From Pelatocladus maniniholoensis HA4357-MV3 (GTDB taxonomy: Bacteria; Cyanobacteriota; Cyanobacteriia; Cyanobacteriales; Nostocaceae), in contig JAHHHW010000116.1 in the NCBI GenBank assembly GCA_019359115.1, positions 1-44,236 of the forward strand: DNA of 44,236 nucleotides, read 5' to 3'. The notes beneath the pieces are model-generated. The model ran no database searches. It was given only the letters and a program-made list of their open reading frames with translations, and was not told where the DNA came from. The first letter of the stretch is position 1, and the number at the start of each line of letters is the position of its first letter. The position numbers and the translations under genes were made by a program. Shown here in pieces: positions 1 through 8,347 of this stretch.

Positions 1-309
1 TGTTCTCTACAAGAATTATCTCAAACCCTTATTTATTCGTATAGACTAGCTGAATCGCAATGCTTGCATTTGCACCCTAAGAGCTAGTCACATAAAGGCT
101 TTGATAGTTGTCGGAGATGTCTATTGTGCAACCTATGACGTGATAGTTGCAGTTAAGAAAGGTAAAATAACTGCGTTTGCACCTAACGAAGTTAAATAAT
201 TTCAGGTGGTGGAGAAGTGGTGAACAACCAATTAACAACCACTAACCACCAACAAATCTATTCCCAATCCCCAAATCCCCAATCCCTATTTTCACAACAG
301 AGGTTTGCT
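1..309. other. Left edge, no convincing gene
   Basis: No complete gene is seen before the DUF4079-like gene. A short plus-strand reading frame at 101-199 (TTG start, 32 codons, ending at TAA 197-199) reads like the tail of a protein (it contains VGDVYCATYDV). An in-frame stop lies near position 47, so it cannot be a longer gene entering from the left. It may be a gene remnant or chance. Confidence 0.3.
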
Positions 310-1035
310 ATGGAATTCAGAGATGCGATTTTGCTGTTGCATCCAGCGATCGCTGTAATTGTGGTTTTCCCTTTAATTGGTATCGTCCTCAATCGCGCTT
401 TACAAACTCGTCAGCGCCGACTTGAAACTAAAGCAACGGGTAAGAGTAAAATTCCCCCAGTTGCAGGACAGGAACATGTTCAGTTAGGTCGCTGGCTAAC
501 GGGAGCAGTAGTGGGTATTGTTATACTAGCTCTAGCTAATGATATATTTGGTAATATTTTAGACAATCAGATTTGGACGAAAGCACGCTTCCAAGTTATC
601 TTTATCGTACTATTATTTGCTGCTACTATTGGTTCGATAGTTCTACTCTATAAAGCAAAGGAACGAAACTGGCGTGCAATATTTGCTACATTAACGGGAA
701 TCGGTTTAGTGGTGCTAGGTTCTCAGGATGGTATCTATCGTAAAACTGACCAGTGGTACATCTCCCACTATTACTATGGGATAACTGCTGCTTTCTTGAT
801 GATTTTTTCTTTAGCAATTTTGCCAGAAATCTATAAGGATAAAAGCAATTTTTGGCGTAAGGTTCATATTATTTTAAATTGTATTGCCCTCCTAATATTT
901 ATGGGGCAAGGAATCACAGGAACTCAGTCTTTGTTAGAAGTTCCCCTCACTTGGCAAGAACATTATATTCAGCAGCTTTACGAGCATAAGTGTGATACAA
1001 GAGATTGCACAATCCAAGCTCCGAATTTGCCTTAA
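310..1035 (+). CDS. DUF4079-like integral membrane protein
   Basis: This is a polytopic membrane protein of 241 residues resembling the cyanobacterial DUF4079 family; its function is unknown. It opens with an LLLHPAIAVIVVFPLIG membrane helix, has a basic loop (TRQRRLETK), and then further hydrophobic helices around VVGIVILALANDIFG, FIVLLFAATIGSIVLLY, GIGLVVLGSQ and ITAAFLMIFSLAIL. Histidines near membrane segments (LLLHP, SHYYYG, KVHIILN) fit heme- or redox-type membrane proteins, but that is inference. An in-frame GTG lies 93 bases upstream. The ATG at 310 is preferred because CAGAGG lies about 6 bases before it and because the upstream codons are low-complexity repeat-like sequence (Asn/Gln/Ser/Pro). 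The gene stands alone. Confidence 0.75.
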   Translation: MEFRDAILLLHPAIAVIVVFPLIGIVLNRALQTRQRRLETKATGKSKIPPVAGQEHVQLGRWLTGAVVGIVILALANDIFGNILDNQIWTKARFQVIFIVLLFAATIGSIVLLYKAKERNWRAIFATLTGIGLVVLGSQDGIYRKTDQWYISHYYYGITAAFLMIFSLAILPEIYKDKSNFWRKVHIILNCIALLIFMGQGITGTQSLLEVPLTWQEHYIQQLYEHKCDTRDCTIQAPNLP

Positions 1036-1065
1036 AACCCACATTCCGCAGGTCGAAATAAGTAG

Positions 1066-1100
1066 ATCGGCACAAATAAAGCTAACTAATTGGGATCGTT
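1066..1100. repeat. Interspersed repeat, partial copy A
   Basis: The stretch begins ATCGGCACAAATAAAGCTAA. The same core recurs at 6496-6598 and, inverted, at 12291-12416. Only this end of the element is present here. Confidence 0.6.
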
Positions 1101-1157
1101 ACCTTGCAGACTTCCACCAACCTGGTATTTCATAAGATGTTGTGTGTATTAAGACGT

Positions 1158-1186
1158 GTAGAGACGTTGCAATGCAACATCTCTAC
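1158..1186. repeat. Palindromic repeat, GTAGAGACGTTGC type
   Basis: Arms GTAGAGACGTTGC (1158-1170) and GCAACATCTCTAC (1174-1186) form a hairpin with one non-Watson-Crick position and a 3-base loop. A perfect version lies at 18675-18705. This palindrome is a recurrent intergenic element in filamentous cyanobacteria. Confidence 0.7.
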
Positions 1187-1273
1187 GATATTTTTCGCTG
1201 GATAACTAATCCTAATTATCCGTAGAAATAAACAGAATCTGAGTTATCATTGACCAAGAATAAGAAAAATTGA

Positions 1274-2680
1274 TCAACTAATTGCAGAGAGTTGCTTTTC
1301 AAAGTAGGCGCGGTAAAGTTCGCAACTTGGTTTGATGCGATCGCCTTCGTAGGAAATCATTCCTAAGCTATCAAGCTTATAAATCTCAATAGGATCAACA
1401 TAAGTACTTTGCCTAAGCGCCAAAATATTAGTATATGTCTCCATCAGACTAGGTTGCTCTCGTAGGGTTGCCCAATGTTGCCATAAATGATGGCGGTATA
1501 TACCACCGTTGGCGATCGCTTCCTGTATAAGCTGTTCCAGAGTAATTTTTTGAGAGCAAAGATTATACAGAGAAATCCGAACTAAGGCTGGATGTCCTCC
1601 TATCAGTGACATCAATCGGGTCACTTCCTCACCATAACTCCAGTCTAGCCCGTGTCTTATCGCTAACTCTTTTACCTGTTCAGCAGTAAATTCTGGCAAA
1701 CGTAAGGGTAATCCAATATTAAATGGAGAACTGTTGATATCCAAAGAGACACATACTTCTGTAGAGTAGACTACTACTATTCTCAGTTTTTGCCAGATGG
1801 GATCTCTTCGTCCTTCCTCTTGCCATGAACGCAACAAAGTGAAAAACTCTTGGGCTAGTTCTGCATGTTCAAAAAAGCGATCTGCTTGCTCTAATACCAG
1901 AACCACAGGACGTTTGATTTGTTTTAGCAAATAGTTCTTAAAGTAGAAACTACAACTTAGTTTTCTACCCATTTCTTCGTCCCAGTAAGTATCTATATTT
2001 GGATTAATACCTAATTCTTTTGCTACACGCCAGCAAAAAAAACGGAAAAAGTGGTTTAAGTCAATCATGCACAGCGAATCGATTTGATGGCAATCTAATT
2101 TGACTGTGTGATATCGCTGCTTTTGTGCGAAAGCAAGCAACCGCAGCACCAGAGAGCTTTTACCCATATTTTTGGGAGAGCGAATCCTGATTACACACCC
2201 TGGTTGGGTAATTTCCTGATAAGCTAGTTTCTCAAGTGGTGGACGTTCAATGTATAGGGGAGAATCTAGGGGAACTGGACCATCTGGATATGACCAACTA
2301 TATTCAGAATGTCCATATAGTTCTTTAATCGATGGCAATTCAAACGCATATATGCCTTTTTTGTCTAAATTTGTTAGTAGTCCTGGAAAAGTTTCAGTGT
2401 AATTCGGTTCACTGAAGATGGTGTAATCTTCCCGACGTAACTCCAAATAAAAGGCGTTGAAGCAAAGTTTGAGGGTTTTGCGATCTACACTCGCATTCGA
2501 CGACCACAACCGAGTCAACGTTTTAGTAGAAATTTTAATGCGATCGCTTAACTGATCTAAACTGAAGCGATTACCATTATTCTCTGCTTTTTCCACTCTT
2601 AAAATCGCTGCTTGCAGCCGCTTCATTCCTGCGGAGGTTAGCATAACTCCCCGTCTGCGTGTAGCTTTAGATCTTTCCAT
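1274..2680 (-). CDS. AAA-like (AAA_35-type) P-loop NTPase with HTH-like N-terminus
   Basis: This 468-residue protein looks like a cyanobacterial AAA-like NTPase. Residues about 10-95 form a helix-rich, HTH-like segment (FSLDQLSDRIKISTKTLTRL) seen at the front of many cyanobacterial signalling NTPases. The ATPase part begins near residue 145. Its Walker A is degenerate (SPKNMGKSSLVLRLL) and its Walker B-like strand is VVLVLEQADRFFE, with Glu-Gln-Ala-Asp in place of the usual Asp-Glu. Downstream come LRIVVVYSTE (sensor-like) and IGGHPALVRISL, typical of STAND-type ATPases. No WD40, TPR or catalytic effector domain follows. The gene is isolated, with long AT-rich gaps on both sides, so no partner is visible. 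The fold assignment is fairly secure; the function (signalling or conflict NTPase) is inference. Confidence 0.75.
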   Translation of the reverse strand: MERSKATRRRGVMLTSAGMKRLQAAILRVEKAENNGNRFSLDQLSDRIKISTKTLTRLWSSNASVDRKTLKLCFNAFYLELRREDYTIFSEPNYTETFPGLLTNLDKKGIYAFELPSIKELYGHSEYSWSYPDGPVPLDSPLYIERPPLEKLAYQEITQPGCVIRIRSPKNMGKSSLVLRLLAFAQKQRYHTVKLDCHQIDSLCMIDLNHFFRFFCWRVAKELGINPNIDTYWDEEMGRKLSCSFYFKNYLLKQIKRPVVLVLEQADRFFEHAELAQEFFTLLRSWQEEGRRDPIWQKLRIVVVYSTEVCVSLDINSSPFNIGLPLRLPEFTAEQVKELAIRHGLDWSYGEEVTRLMSLIGGHPALVRISLYNLCSQKITLEQLIQEAIANGGIYRHHLWQHWATLREQPSLMETYTNILALRQSTYVDPIEIYKLDSLGMISYEGDRIKPSCELYRAYFEKQLSAIS

Positions 2681-3005
2681 GCGCTAACTAGACAATCCTA
2701 TACTTGCTAATTTTTGATAGTAAAAAATCTCTAGCCTTGGTTTTTGAAGCCTTTTGTCAACAAGGGAATTTCAATAACAAACACAAAATTATCTTACACT
2801 CGCAGTTATACCAGCACAGTCTACGTGGAGGAGTACTTATATAAAATCGCACAGGTTAAAGTGATATATATGACCGTGGTCAAAAAAGCGCCAAGTTGTT
2901 TTACAATGCCACGAATAGAAGTAGTTGCTGAATGTGCTGTGTGATCTCGCAATAGATGATTTTGTTCAAAATTTAAGATTTGCATTATTTTTATTCTTGG
3001 GAAAA

Positions 3006-3025
3006 AAACTGGTTTATACCAGTTT
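3006..3025. repeat. 8-bp inverted repeat
   Basis: AAACTGGT (3006-3013) and ACCAGTTT (3018-3025) are separated by TTAT. It could be a small hairpin or an operator; no gene start lies close enough to say. Confidence 0.45.
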
Positions 3026-3362
3026 ATTGTAACTCTATTAGCCATCTATTAACAGTTTAAATTTAATCTTTTTAAGTCTAAATGAGTTTAATCAAAAAAA
3101 TTTTAGAAAATAAAAGTATAAATTTTTACGTAAATAAATATTTTTTTTAACTCCTTGAGAGCAATTTACCCTTAGTCTTCCTTATATATACGATTTGATT
3201 AGTATATACTTAGTTAAGCATCTATAGGTAACTTTGGCTAATTTATTGATATAAATATTACTTGCACAATGATTTTTATTTATTTGTACAATAACCGTCT
3301 GTTAAATATCTTAACTATTTCCTTAGATTTCCCTGATCAAATCAATAGTATTTATGTATCTC

Positions 3363-3395
3363 AGATCTCCGACTTTTACAAAAAGTCGGAGATCT
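3363..3395. repeat. Perfect 15-bp inverted repeat hairpin
   Basis: AGATCTCCGACTTTT (3363-3377) and AAAAGTCGGAGATCT (3381-3395) are perfectly complementary around a 3-base loop (ACA). Similar GTCGGRGAT palindromes are common intergenic elements in Nostoc-like genomes. There is no T-run after it on either strand, so a terminator role is unlikely. Confidence 0.7.
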
Positions 3396-3652
3396 ATGTT
3401 CTGCAAATAACAACGCTTATAAATACAGAAGTGCGATCATTCTTCGTGCGAAAGTTTCTGAGTATATGTGTCAAATTATCGTGTTATTACTACAGCTTGT
3501 TGTGATCTAACGACAACTTGTTGAGTAGACAAAATATGTAGACGACTTAGACATCTCATATCCTGTTTAAAATTTTTCTACCACAGGTGTGAGACACAAT
3601 TAACCCAGTATCTGCAACGATCGCGATGGGAACGAAACAAAGAGGGCAACAC

Positions 3653-5113
3653 ATGGATATTTGCACACCAGACTGGGTTAAACATGCTGTTTTCTATCAA
3701 ATTTTTCCTGATCGCTTTGCCAGAAGCAAGCAACCACGCAAGCGCTTGTTACGTAATGCGAGTTGGGAAGATTGGGATGCTATACCTACACTCCAAGGTT
3801 ATAAAGGAGGAGATTTGTGGGGTGTATTAGAACAGTTAGATTACATCCAAGATTTGGGAATTAATGCTATTTACTTTACACCGATTTTCCAATCTGCAAG
3901 TAATCACCGTTATCATACCCACGATTATTATCAAGTTGATCCGATGTTGGGCGGTAATCCGGCTTTTAAAGAATTGCTAGATGCAGCCCATGCTCGCAAT
4001 ATCAAAATAGTTTTAGATGGAGTGTTTAATCATTCCAGTCGTGGTTTTTTCTTTTTTCACGATATTTTGGAAAATGGCCCCTATTCTCCTTGGGTGGATT
4101 GGTTTAAAATTGAGGGCTGGCCTCTTTCTCCCTACAACGGCGAATTTAGTGCTAACTATGTAAGTTGGGCTGACAATCGGGCGCTACCAGTATTTAACCA
4201 CAACAACCCAGAAGTACGTGAGTACATCATGGAAATTGCCGAATATTGGATTAAATTTGGCATTGATGGTTGGCGGTTAGATGTACCGTTTGAAATTAAA
4301 ACTCCTGGTTTTTGGCAAGAGTTTCGCGATCGCGTCAAAGCAATTAATCCAGAAGCTTACATTGTGGGCGAAGTTTGGGGAGATTCTCGCGAATGGTTGG
4401 ATGGTACACAGTTCGACGGCGTGATGAATTATTTATTTGCTGCACCAACAATTGCATTTACCGCAGGCGATCGCGTCGATATCGAACAAGTACAAGATCG
4501 TTCCTATCATCCGTATCCACCGTTATTTGCAGCTGAATACGCTACCAAAATCCAGAAACTGCTGCAACTTTACCCTTGGGAAATTCAACTCACTCAATTA
4601 AACTTGCTAGCAAGTCACGATACTGCTAGGTTGATTTCTATTGCTGGAGGAGATATTCCCAGCGTCAAATTAGCGACTCTACTATTACTGACTTTTCCTG
4701 GTGCTAGTAGTATCTATTATGGTGATGAAGTGGGTTTACCAGGTCGTCTTGATCCCGATTCTCGGCGTGGTTTTCCTCTTGAAGCAGATTGGAATCGAGA
4801 AATTCTCGACACGCACCGCCAATTAATTACCCTCCGCCATGCTTATCCCTGCTTGCGTATAGGAAATTACCAAGTTTTACATGCTTTTGGTCAAATTTAC
4901 GTATTTGCCCGTAGTTTAAATCAGAAGGAAATCATAGTAGCAATCAATTCTGGTACTGCATCGGCAAATGCGAATATAGATATTAACTTGCATAGCCAAC
5001 CCAACAAACTTTTATATGGTAATGCTGAGATTGAGTGGCACAATCAGGGAGAAACGAAACAATTAATCTTAAATGTTCCTCCTCGCAGTGGTTGTATTTT
5101 GGGTATGGGTTAG
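3653..5113 (+). CDS. GH13 alpha-glucan hydrolase (neopullulanase/cyclomaltodextrinase type)
   Basis: This glycoside hydrolase family 13 enzyme of 486 residues cleaves alpha-1,4 (possibly alpha-1,6) glucans or cyclodextrins. The (beta/alpha)8 barrel starts almost at once (WVKHAVFYQIFPDRFARS). The family signatures appear in order: DGVFNHSSRG, the nucleophile region GWRLDVPFE, the acid/base region YIVGEVWGD, and the transition-state His-Asp in LLASHDTARL. A short C-terminal beta domain follows (FARSLNQKEIIVAINSG). Neopullulanases and cyclomaltodextrinases usually carry an N-terminal beta domain of about 120 residues; it is absent here. No signal peptide is seen, so it probably acts on cytoplasmic glycogen-derived dextrins. 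The ATG at 3653 is preferred over 3626 because AGAGGG lies about 7 bases before it and the conserved fold begins right after it. Confidence 0.9.
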   Translation: MDICTPDWVKHAVFYQIFPDRFARSKQPRKRLLRNASWEDWDAIPTLQGYKGGDLWGVLEQLDYIQDLGINAIYFTPIFQSASNHRYHTHDYYQVDPMLGGNPAFKELLDAAHARNIKIVLDGVFNHSSRGFFFFHDILENGPYSPWVDWFKIEGWPLSPYNGEFSANYVSWADNRALPVFNHNNPEVREYIMEIAEYWIKFGIDGWRLDVPFEIKTPGFWQEFRDRVKAINPEAYIVGEVWGDSREWLDGTQFDGVMNYLFAAPTIAFTAGDRVDIEQVQDRSYHPYPPLFAAEYATKIQKLLQLYPWEIQLTQLNLLASHDTARLISIAGGDIPSVKLATLLLLTFPGASSIYYGDEVGLPGRLDPDSRRGFPLEADWNREILDTHRQLITLRHAYPCLRIGNYQVLHAFGQIYVFARSLNQKEIIVAINSGTASANANIDINLHSQPNKLLYGNAEIEWHNQGETKQLILNVPPRSGCILGMG

Positions 5114-5174
5114 CTGAAACGAGCATCCCAATTTTTCAAACTTACCTAGCAACTAGTACTGTGTCAAGTTTAAG

Positions 5175-5229
5175 TTTGTAGTAAGGACTTAAGTCCTTAT
5201 TTTTTAAGCACGCGCATTCTTACTACAAA
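5175..5229. repeat. Interspersed repeat with TTTGTAGTAAG ends
   Basis: The ends TTTGTAGTAAG and CTTACTACAAA are inverted. The interior holds a perfect 16-bp palindrome AAGGACTTAAGTCCTT (5183-5198). Related elements lie at 32005-32053 (full) and 17429-17453 (one end). Confidence 0.65.
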
Positions 5230-5302
5230 TCCTTAATTTAAATTGCTATTGCAGCCAAAGAAATTTATTCTCTGGCGGGATATGGGGTAGGTACAAGATA
5301 TG

Positions 5303-5322
5303 AGCGCTCAAGGGCGCTTTTT
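5303..5322 (+). terminator. Weak stem-loop plus T-run
   Basis: AGCGC (5303-5307), a 6-base loop and GCGCT (5314-5318) are followed by five T residues. It resembles a minimal intrinsic terminator on the plus strand, but it lies 190 bases after the GH13 stop and the stem is short. Confidence 0.3.
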
Positions 5323-5341
5323 CCGCTCCCGCAACGAACGA

Positions 5342-5407
5342 AACTAGCACATTTCTCGATGGAAGGCTAAAAGCTTTGCTATATAAGGGTTATAAAATGT
5401 GCTAGTT
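5342..5407. repeat. 66-nt element with perfect 13-bp terminal inverted repeats
   Basis: AACTAGCACATTT (5342-5354) is perfectly inverted as AAATGTGCTAGTT (5395-5407). The 40-base centre has no coding potential. The layout resembles a very small MITE-like element or a long hairpin. Confidence 0.55.
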
Positions 5408-5450
5408 AAGAGCAATAGCGATCGCTGCGGAATTGAAAATTAAGAGGCCA

Positions 5451-5481
5451 GATCATTGATTTATTGAATAAATCGATGATC
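5451..5481. repeat. 15-bp inverted repeat
   Basis: GATCATTGATTTATT (5451-5465) and AATAAATCGATGATC (5467-5481) pair with one mismatch around a single base. Confidence 0.55.
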
Positions 5482-5664
5482 TTGGTGTTCACGAATAATT
5501 TATAAATCCTAGAGAGAAAACAAAAACTCTGAATACAAAAAATAAATTAATTTACTTAACTAGCTTATTTGCCCTTGAAACAATACTATAAAGGTGAAAA
5601 AATAATTTCTGTGCTAATGGCGATCGCTCATAATCAATCATTCCTTGATGGTACAAGTCCCTCT

Positions 5665-5691
5665 CCCATTCCCCCAAATTGTGGGAATGGG
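5665..5691. repeat. C-rich/G-rich hairpin
   Basis: CCCATTCCC (5665-5673) and GGGAATGGG (5683-5691) form a 9-bp stem with a 9-base loop. Confidence 0.5.
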
Positions 5692-5808
5692 GGCTAGGGG
5701 GTCAATCCAAAATCCAAAATCCTGTTAGAGGATGACTTTTATCCTTTTGCTTAACTAACGCTACGAAGTCTACAGTTGATAATCCCAATTTTATACTGAG
5801 GTGTATCA

Positions 5809-6171
5809 ATGGCTGGTTTTATCATTTCTGTTGTAGTAATTGCAATTAGTTTGTTAATTATCTCAAAGCTACCTACAGGTGTTGAGATAGACAGTCCCTG
5901 GATTGCTCTGATTTCAGGAGCAATTATCGGTGCTTTTAATGGCTTCTGGAGTCTTTTCCCTACTTGGTTTAGAACCACTAGCGCCGTTATCAGTTTAGGG
6001 TTAATTCCTTTGATCGGCAGCATTATTGTATTTGGTTTAGCAGCTTGGCTAGTAGAAGGATTTCGACTGCGTTGGGGAATTGCTAGCGCCATTATAGGAG
6101 CGATCGCTCTGAGCATTATCAACTCCATCCTGTTCTTTATTTTGCGCCAAGTTGGTGTGGTGGCAGTGTAG
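5809..6171 (+). CDS. Phage-holin-4-like small membrane protein
   Basis: This 120-residue protein has about four hydrophobic helices and resembles the phage holin family 4 / YvlD-like group widespread in bacteria. Visible segments are FIISVVVIAISLLIISKLP, the small-residue motif WIALISGAIIGAFNGF, ISLGLIPLIGSIIVFGLAAWL and ASAIIGAIALSIINSILFFI. Despite the family name, chromosomal members are not known lysis proteins and no phage genes surround it. It ends one base before the MoaD stop codon on the opposite strand, so the two genes are exactly back to back at their 3' ends. An antisense open frame over this gene is a shadow. Confidence 0.8.
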   Translation: MAGFIISVVVIAISLLIISKLPTGVEIDSPWIALISGAIIGAFNGFWSLFPTWFRTTSAVISLGLIPLIGSIIVFGLAAWLVEGFRLRWGIASAIIGAIALSIINSILFFILRQVGVVAV

Positions 6172-6432
6172 TTAACCACCACTCACTGGAGGAATTAATA
6201 CCACCTCATCACCCTCTTGCAAGATAGTATCGGGTTCAACAAATATCAAGTTAACTCCAAATCTGGTGACATCTCGCCACTGACTCAGTTCTGGATGTTC
6301 GGTAATTAGGCGATCGCATACTGCAACAACTGGTGTATTTTTCGGAAACTCCAGTACTAGTTCTGGTACTCCATAAGCTTCTTGGTAAGCAGCGAATAAC
6401 TTGACTGTAATTTTAATTGCAGGTTCAGACAT
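6172..6432 (-). CDS. moaD: MoaD/ThiS-family sulfur carrier (molybdopterin synthase small subunit)
   Basis: This 86-residue ubiquitin-fold protein ends in VVLIPPVSGG. The C-terminal Gly-Gly is adenylated and converted to a thiocarboxylate in molybdopterin synthesis, with MoaE as partner. The N-terminal strand IKITVKLFAAYQEAYG and the EGDEVVLIPPVSGG tail are characteristic of MoaD; ThiS is shorter and rarely has PPVSGG. The length is close to the family norm. No other molybdenum-cofactor gene is adjacent, so in this window it is an orphan. Assignment to MoaD rather than another MoaD-like carrier is likely but not certain. Confidence 0.82.
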   Translation of the reverse strand: MSEPAIKITVKLFAAYQEAYGVPELVLEFPKNTPVVAVCDRLITEHPELSQWRDVTRFGVNLIFVEPDTILQEGDEVVLIPPVSGG

Positions 6433-6495
6433 AAAAGCCTAATCAAAGCAGCCTTTTCAACATATCTTCACATTATCGCTAATTTTGAAGAAAGT

Positions 6496-6598
6496 AGTCC
6501 GCACAAATAAAGCTAACTAGTTGAGGTCGTCATTTGTCATTTGTCATTGGTCATTGATCATTGGTAAGGCTTTTAGGCTTGTTTACTTTTCGTAACAC
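6496..6598. repeat. Interspersed repeat, copy B
   Basis: This copy runs from GCACAAATAAAGCTAACTAG through GTCATTTGTCATTTGTCATT heptamers to GGCTTGTTTACTTTTCGTAA. It is nearly the reverse complement of 12291-12416 and shares its first part with 1066-1100. Confidence 0.75.
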
Positions 6599-6700
6599 AA
6601 TAATGATTTTGAGGAACCCAAATGTTATATTGATGAACCCATTTGTGATTTTCGTGTCAGCGTTTGTTGATTCTGTTAAAGCTTTTGTTCCCAATGACAG

Positions 6701-8272
6701 TTAAATTTTTTGTGCGCCTGGTTTACCGTTTTCAACTACAAACGAAGCTAAGGTACTGACAGAGGCATTTTCATCAGTAATTGTTGATACAACGCGGTAA
6801 TCACTTTGCCAGCGATCGCGTGTGAGGTTGCAACGCACATAGCCTCGATAAGCACCATCAAAAAATTTAGTGTGGGGATTGTCACCTAAAGCAGCTTTGA
6901 TCGGAGGGATGAAATCGGTGGAAAAATCTGATGTGATTGAGGTTCCCACGAACTCAGTCCCGACTGTGGCTGAATCGGGATTTTTGAAGTCCATTTTGAG
7001 GTCATATACCCAACTAGAATGAATATCTCCAGTAATCACCACTGGGTTAGAAGGTTGACGTTGAGCCAAAAAATTTAAAATGCGATTCCGTGCAGCTACG
7101 TAACCATCCCACTGATCCATGTTGAATACTCCTGAATCTGGACGGGGATCAAAATCGTATTCAGCAAAGATAACTTGTTGAGCAATCACATTCCAGCGTG
7201 CTGAGGATTGATCTAAACCTTTTAGCAGCCATTGCTCTTGTTCTTTGCCTGTCATTGTAGCTTCTCGATCAAAAGCTTGAGCGCAACGGGGCTTGAGTCC
7301 GTCATTACAAGGTTGAACAGTGCGATACTGACGGGTATCTAAGACATTAAATTCAGCTAGATCACCAAAGGTAAACCGCCGATAAAGCTGCATGTCGGGT
7401 CCATTAGGTAGGGAAAAGCGGCGTAACGGCATATGTTCGTAGTAAGCTTGATAGGCATAAGCCCGCCGAGTTATAAATGCTTCCTGACTTTGATTTTCTT
7501 CTGGTATCAAACCAGCATAGTTATTTTCCACTTCATGATCGTCCCACGTAACAATCCAAGGAAACCTAGCATGAACTGCTTGCAGATTTCGGTCGGTTTT
7601 GTACTGGGCGTGACGGTTGCGGTAGTCTTCTAAAGTGACAATTTCAGAACCAATATGCTGGCGTGGTTTATCAGGTTCTGCTCCATACTCATAAATATAG
7701 TCACCCAAATGCACCACTAGATCGAGTTCTTCATCCGCCATGTGCTTGTAAGCTGTGTAATAGCCATTTTGCCAATCTTGGCAAGAGGCAAAAGCAAACT
7801 TAAGTTGTGAGATAGAAGTATTCAATGCTGGCGCTGTGCGTGTTCGTCCAATCGGGCTAACTTCATTACCCACTCTAAATTGATACCAATACCAACGCTC
7901 AGGCTCTAATCCACGTACATCAACGTGTACCGAGTGTGCTAATTCAGGAGTTGCCAAGGTTTGCCCATTTCGTACAATCTTGGTCATGTTTTCATCAAGG
8001 GCAACCGACCACCGCACTACAATGTTTTCTGGTCGCATTCCACCGCCATTGAGTGGATCGATCGCTAGACGTGTCCATAACACTACACTATTTGGTAATG
8101 GATCACCAGAGGCAACACCAAGACTGAATGGATAGCTAGAAAATTTAAGTTGTGCTATCACCGGACGCCATTGGCTAGCGACCGCCAATCCAGTTAAGAA
8201 TCCTGCACCTAACAGAAAATCCCGTCGTTTGCACCGGATTGGTAACAAGCGATCGCCATCCATCAGTTTCAT
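6701..8272 (-). CDS. phoD: PhoD-family alkaline phosphatase/phosphodiesterase, Tat-exported
   Basis: This extracytoplasmic metallophosphatase is expected to release phosphate from phosphomono- or diesters. The N-terminus carries a twin-arginine signal (KRRDFLLGAGFLTG) followed by a hydrophobic stretch and VIA-Q as a likely cleavage site. The Fe3+/Ca2+-binding PhoD motifs appear in order: FAFASCQDWQNGYY, LVVHLGDYIYEYG, VTWDDHEVENNYAG and PVVITGDIHSSW. The N-terminal PhoD domain starts at FSLGVASGDPLPNSVVLWTR. An upstream ATG exists at 8284, but GGGGAG lies 6 bases before the ATG at 8272, which gives 523 residues. A candidate PHO box lies at 8348-8377. A second PhoD-type gene is at 24459-26036; the two are clearly diverged. 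Confidence 0.92.
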   Translation of the reverse strand: MKLMDGDRLLPIRCKRRDFLLGAGFLTGLAVASQWRPVIAQLKFSSYPFSLGVASGDPLPNSVVLWTRLAIDPLNGGGMRPENIVVRWSVALDENMTKIVRNGQTLATPELAHSVHVDVRGLEPERWYWYQFRVGNEVSPIGRTRTAPALNTSISQLKFAFASCQDWQNGYYTAYKHMADEELDLVVHLGDYIYEYGAEPDKPRQHIGSEIVTLEDYRNRHAQYKTDRNLQAVHARFPWIVTWDDHEVENNYAGLIPEENQSQEAFITRRAYAYQAYYEHMPLRRFSLPNGPDMQLYRRFTFGDLAEFNVLDTRQYRTVQPCNDGLKPRCAQAFDREATMTGKEQEQWLLKGLDQSSARWNVIAQQVIFAEYDFDPRPDSGVFNMDQWDGYVAARNRILNFLAQRQPSNPVVITGDIHSSWVYDLKMDFKNPDSATVGTEFVGTSITSDFSTDFIPPIKAALGDNPHTKFFDGAYRGYVRCNLTRDRWQSDYRVVSTITDENASVSTLASFVVENGKPGAQKI

Positions 8273-8347
8273 ATTGCTCCCCATTAGTAGTATGAATCAA
8301 TTCGTTTCTAGGTAATTCAACCATGCAAAACGAACATACCAATCTAT

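Larger units (their letters stand above)
2681..3652. other. Long AT-rich gap with palindromes, no supported gene
   Basis: Nearly 1 kb without a convincing gene. The open frames here (for example 2744-2944, 2821-3045, 3269-3505) overlap one another, lack ribosome sites and show no recognisable motif. Two clean inverted repeats lie at 3006-3025 and 3363-3395. Confidence 0.6.
5114..5808. other. Palindrome-rich gap, no gene
   Basis: About 700 bases without a supported gene. The stretch is packed with at least five separate inverted repeats: 5175-5229, 5303-5322, 5342-5407, 5451-5481 and 5665-5691. Two HIP1-type GCGATCGC sites also occur. Confidence 0.7.

Noticed and set aside
217-309. Upstream GTG extension of the DUF4079-like gene
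   Set aside because: The extra residues are Asn/Gln/Ser/Pro low complexity from repeat-like DNA, while the ATG at 310 has its own CAGAGG ribosome site.
2744-3505. Three small open frames in the 2.7-3.5 kb gap
   Set aside because: They overlap on opposite strands or lie in AT-rich DNA, lack ribosome sites and show no domain or composition typical of proteins.
5809-6171. Prophage evidence from the holin-like protein
   Set aside because: No endolysin, integrase or structural phage gene is nearby, and chromosomal members of this family are widespread in bacteria.
5751-6182. 143-codon minus-strand frame opposite the holin-like gene
   Set aside because: It is the antisense shadow of a clear four-helix membrane protein.
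6496-6598. CRISPR-like array from repeated GTCATTT/GTCATTG units
   Set aside because: The units are direct tandem heptamers without unique spacers, and no cas gene is present.
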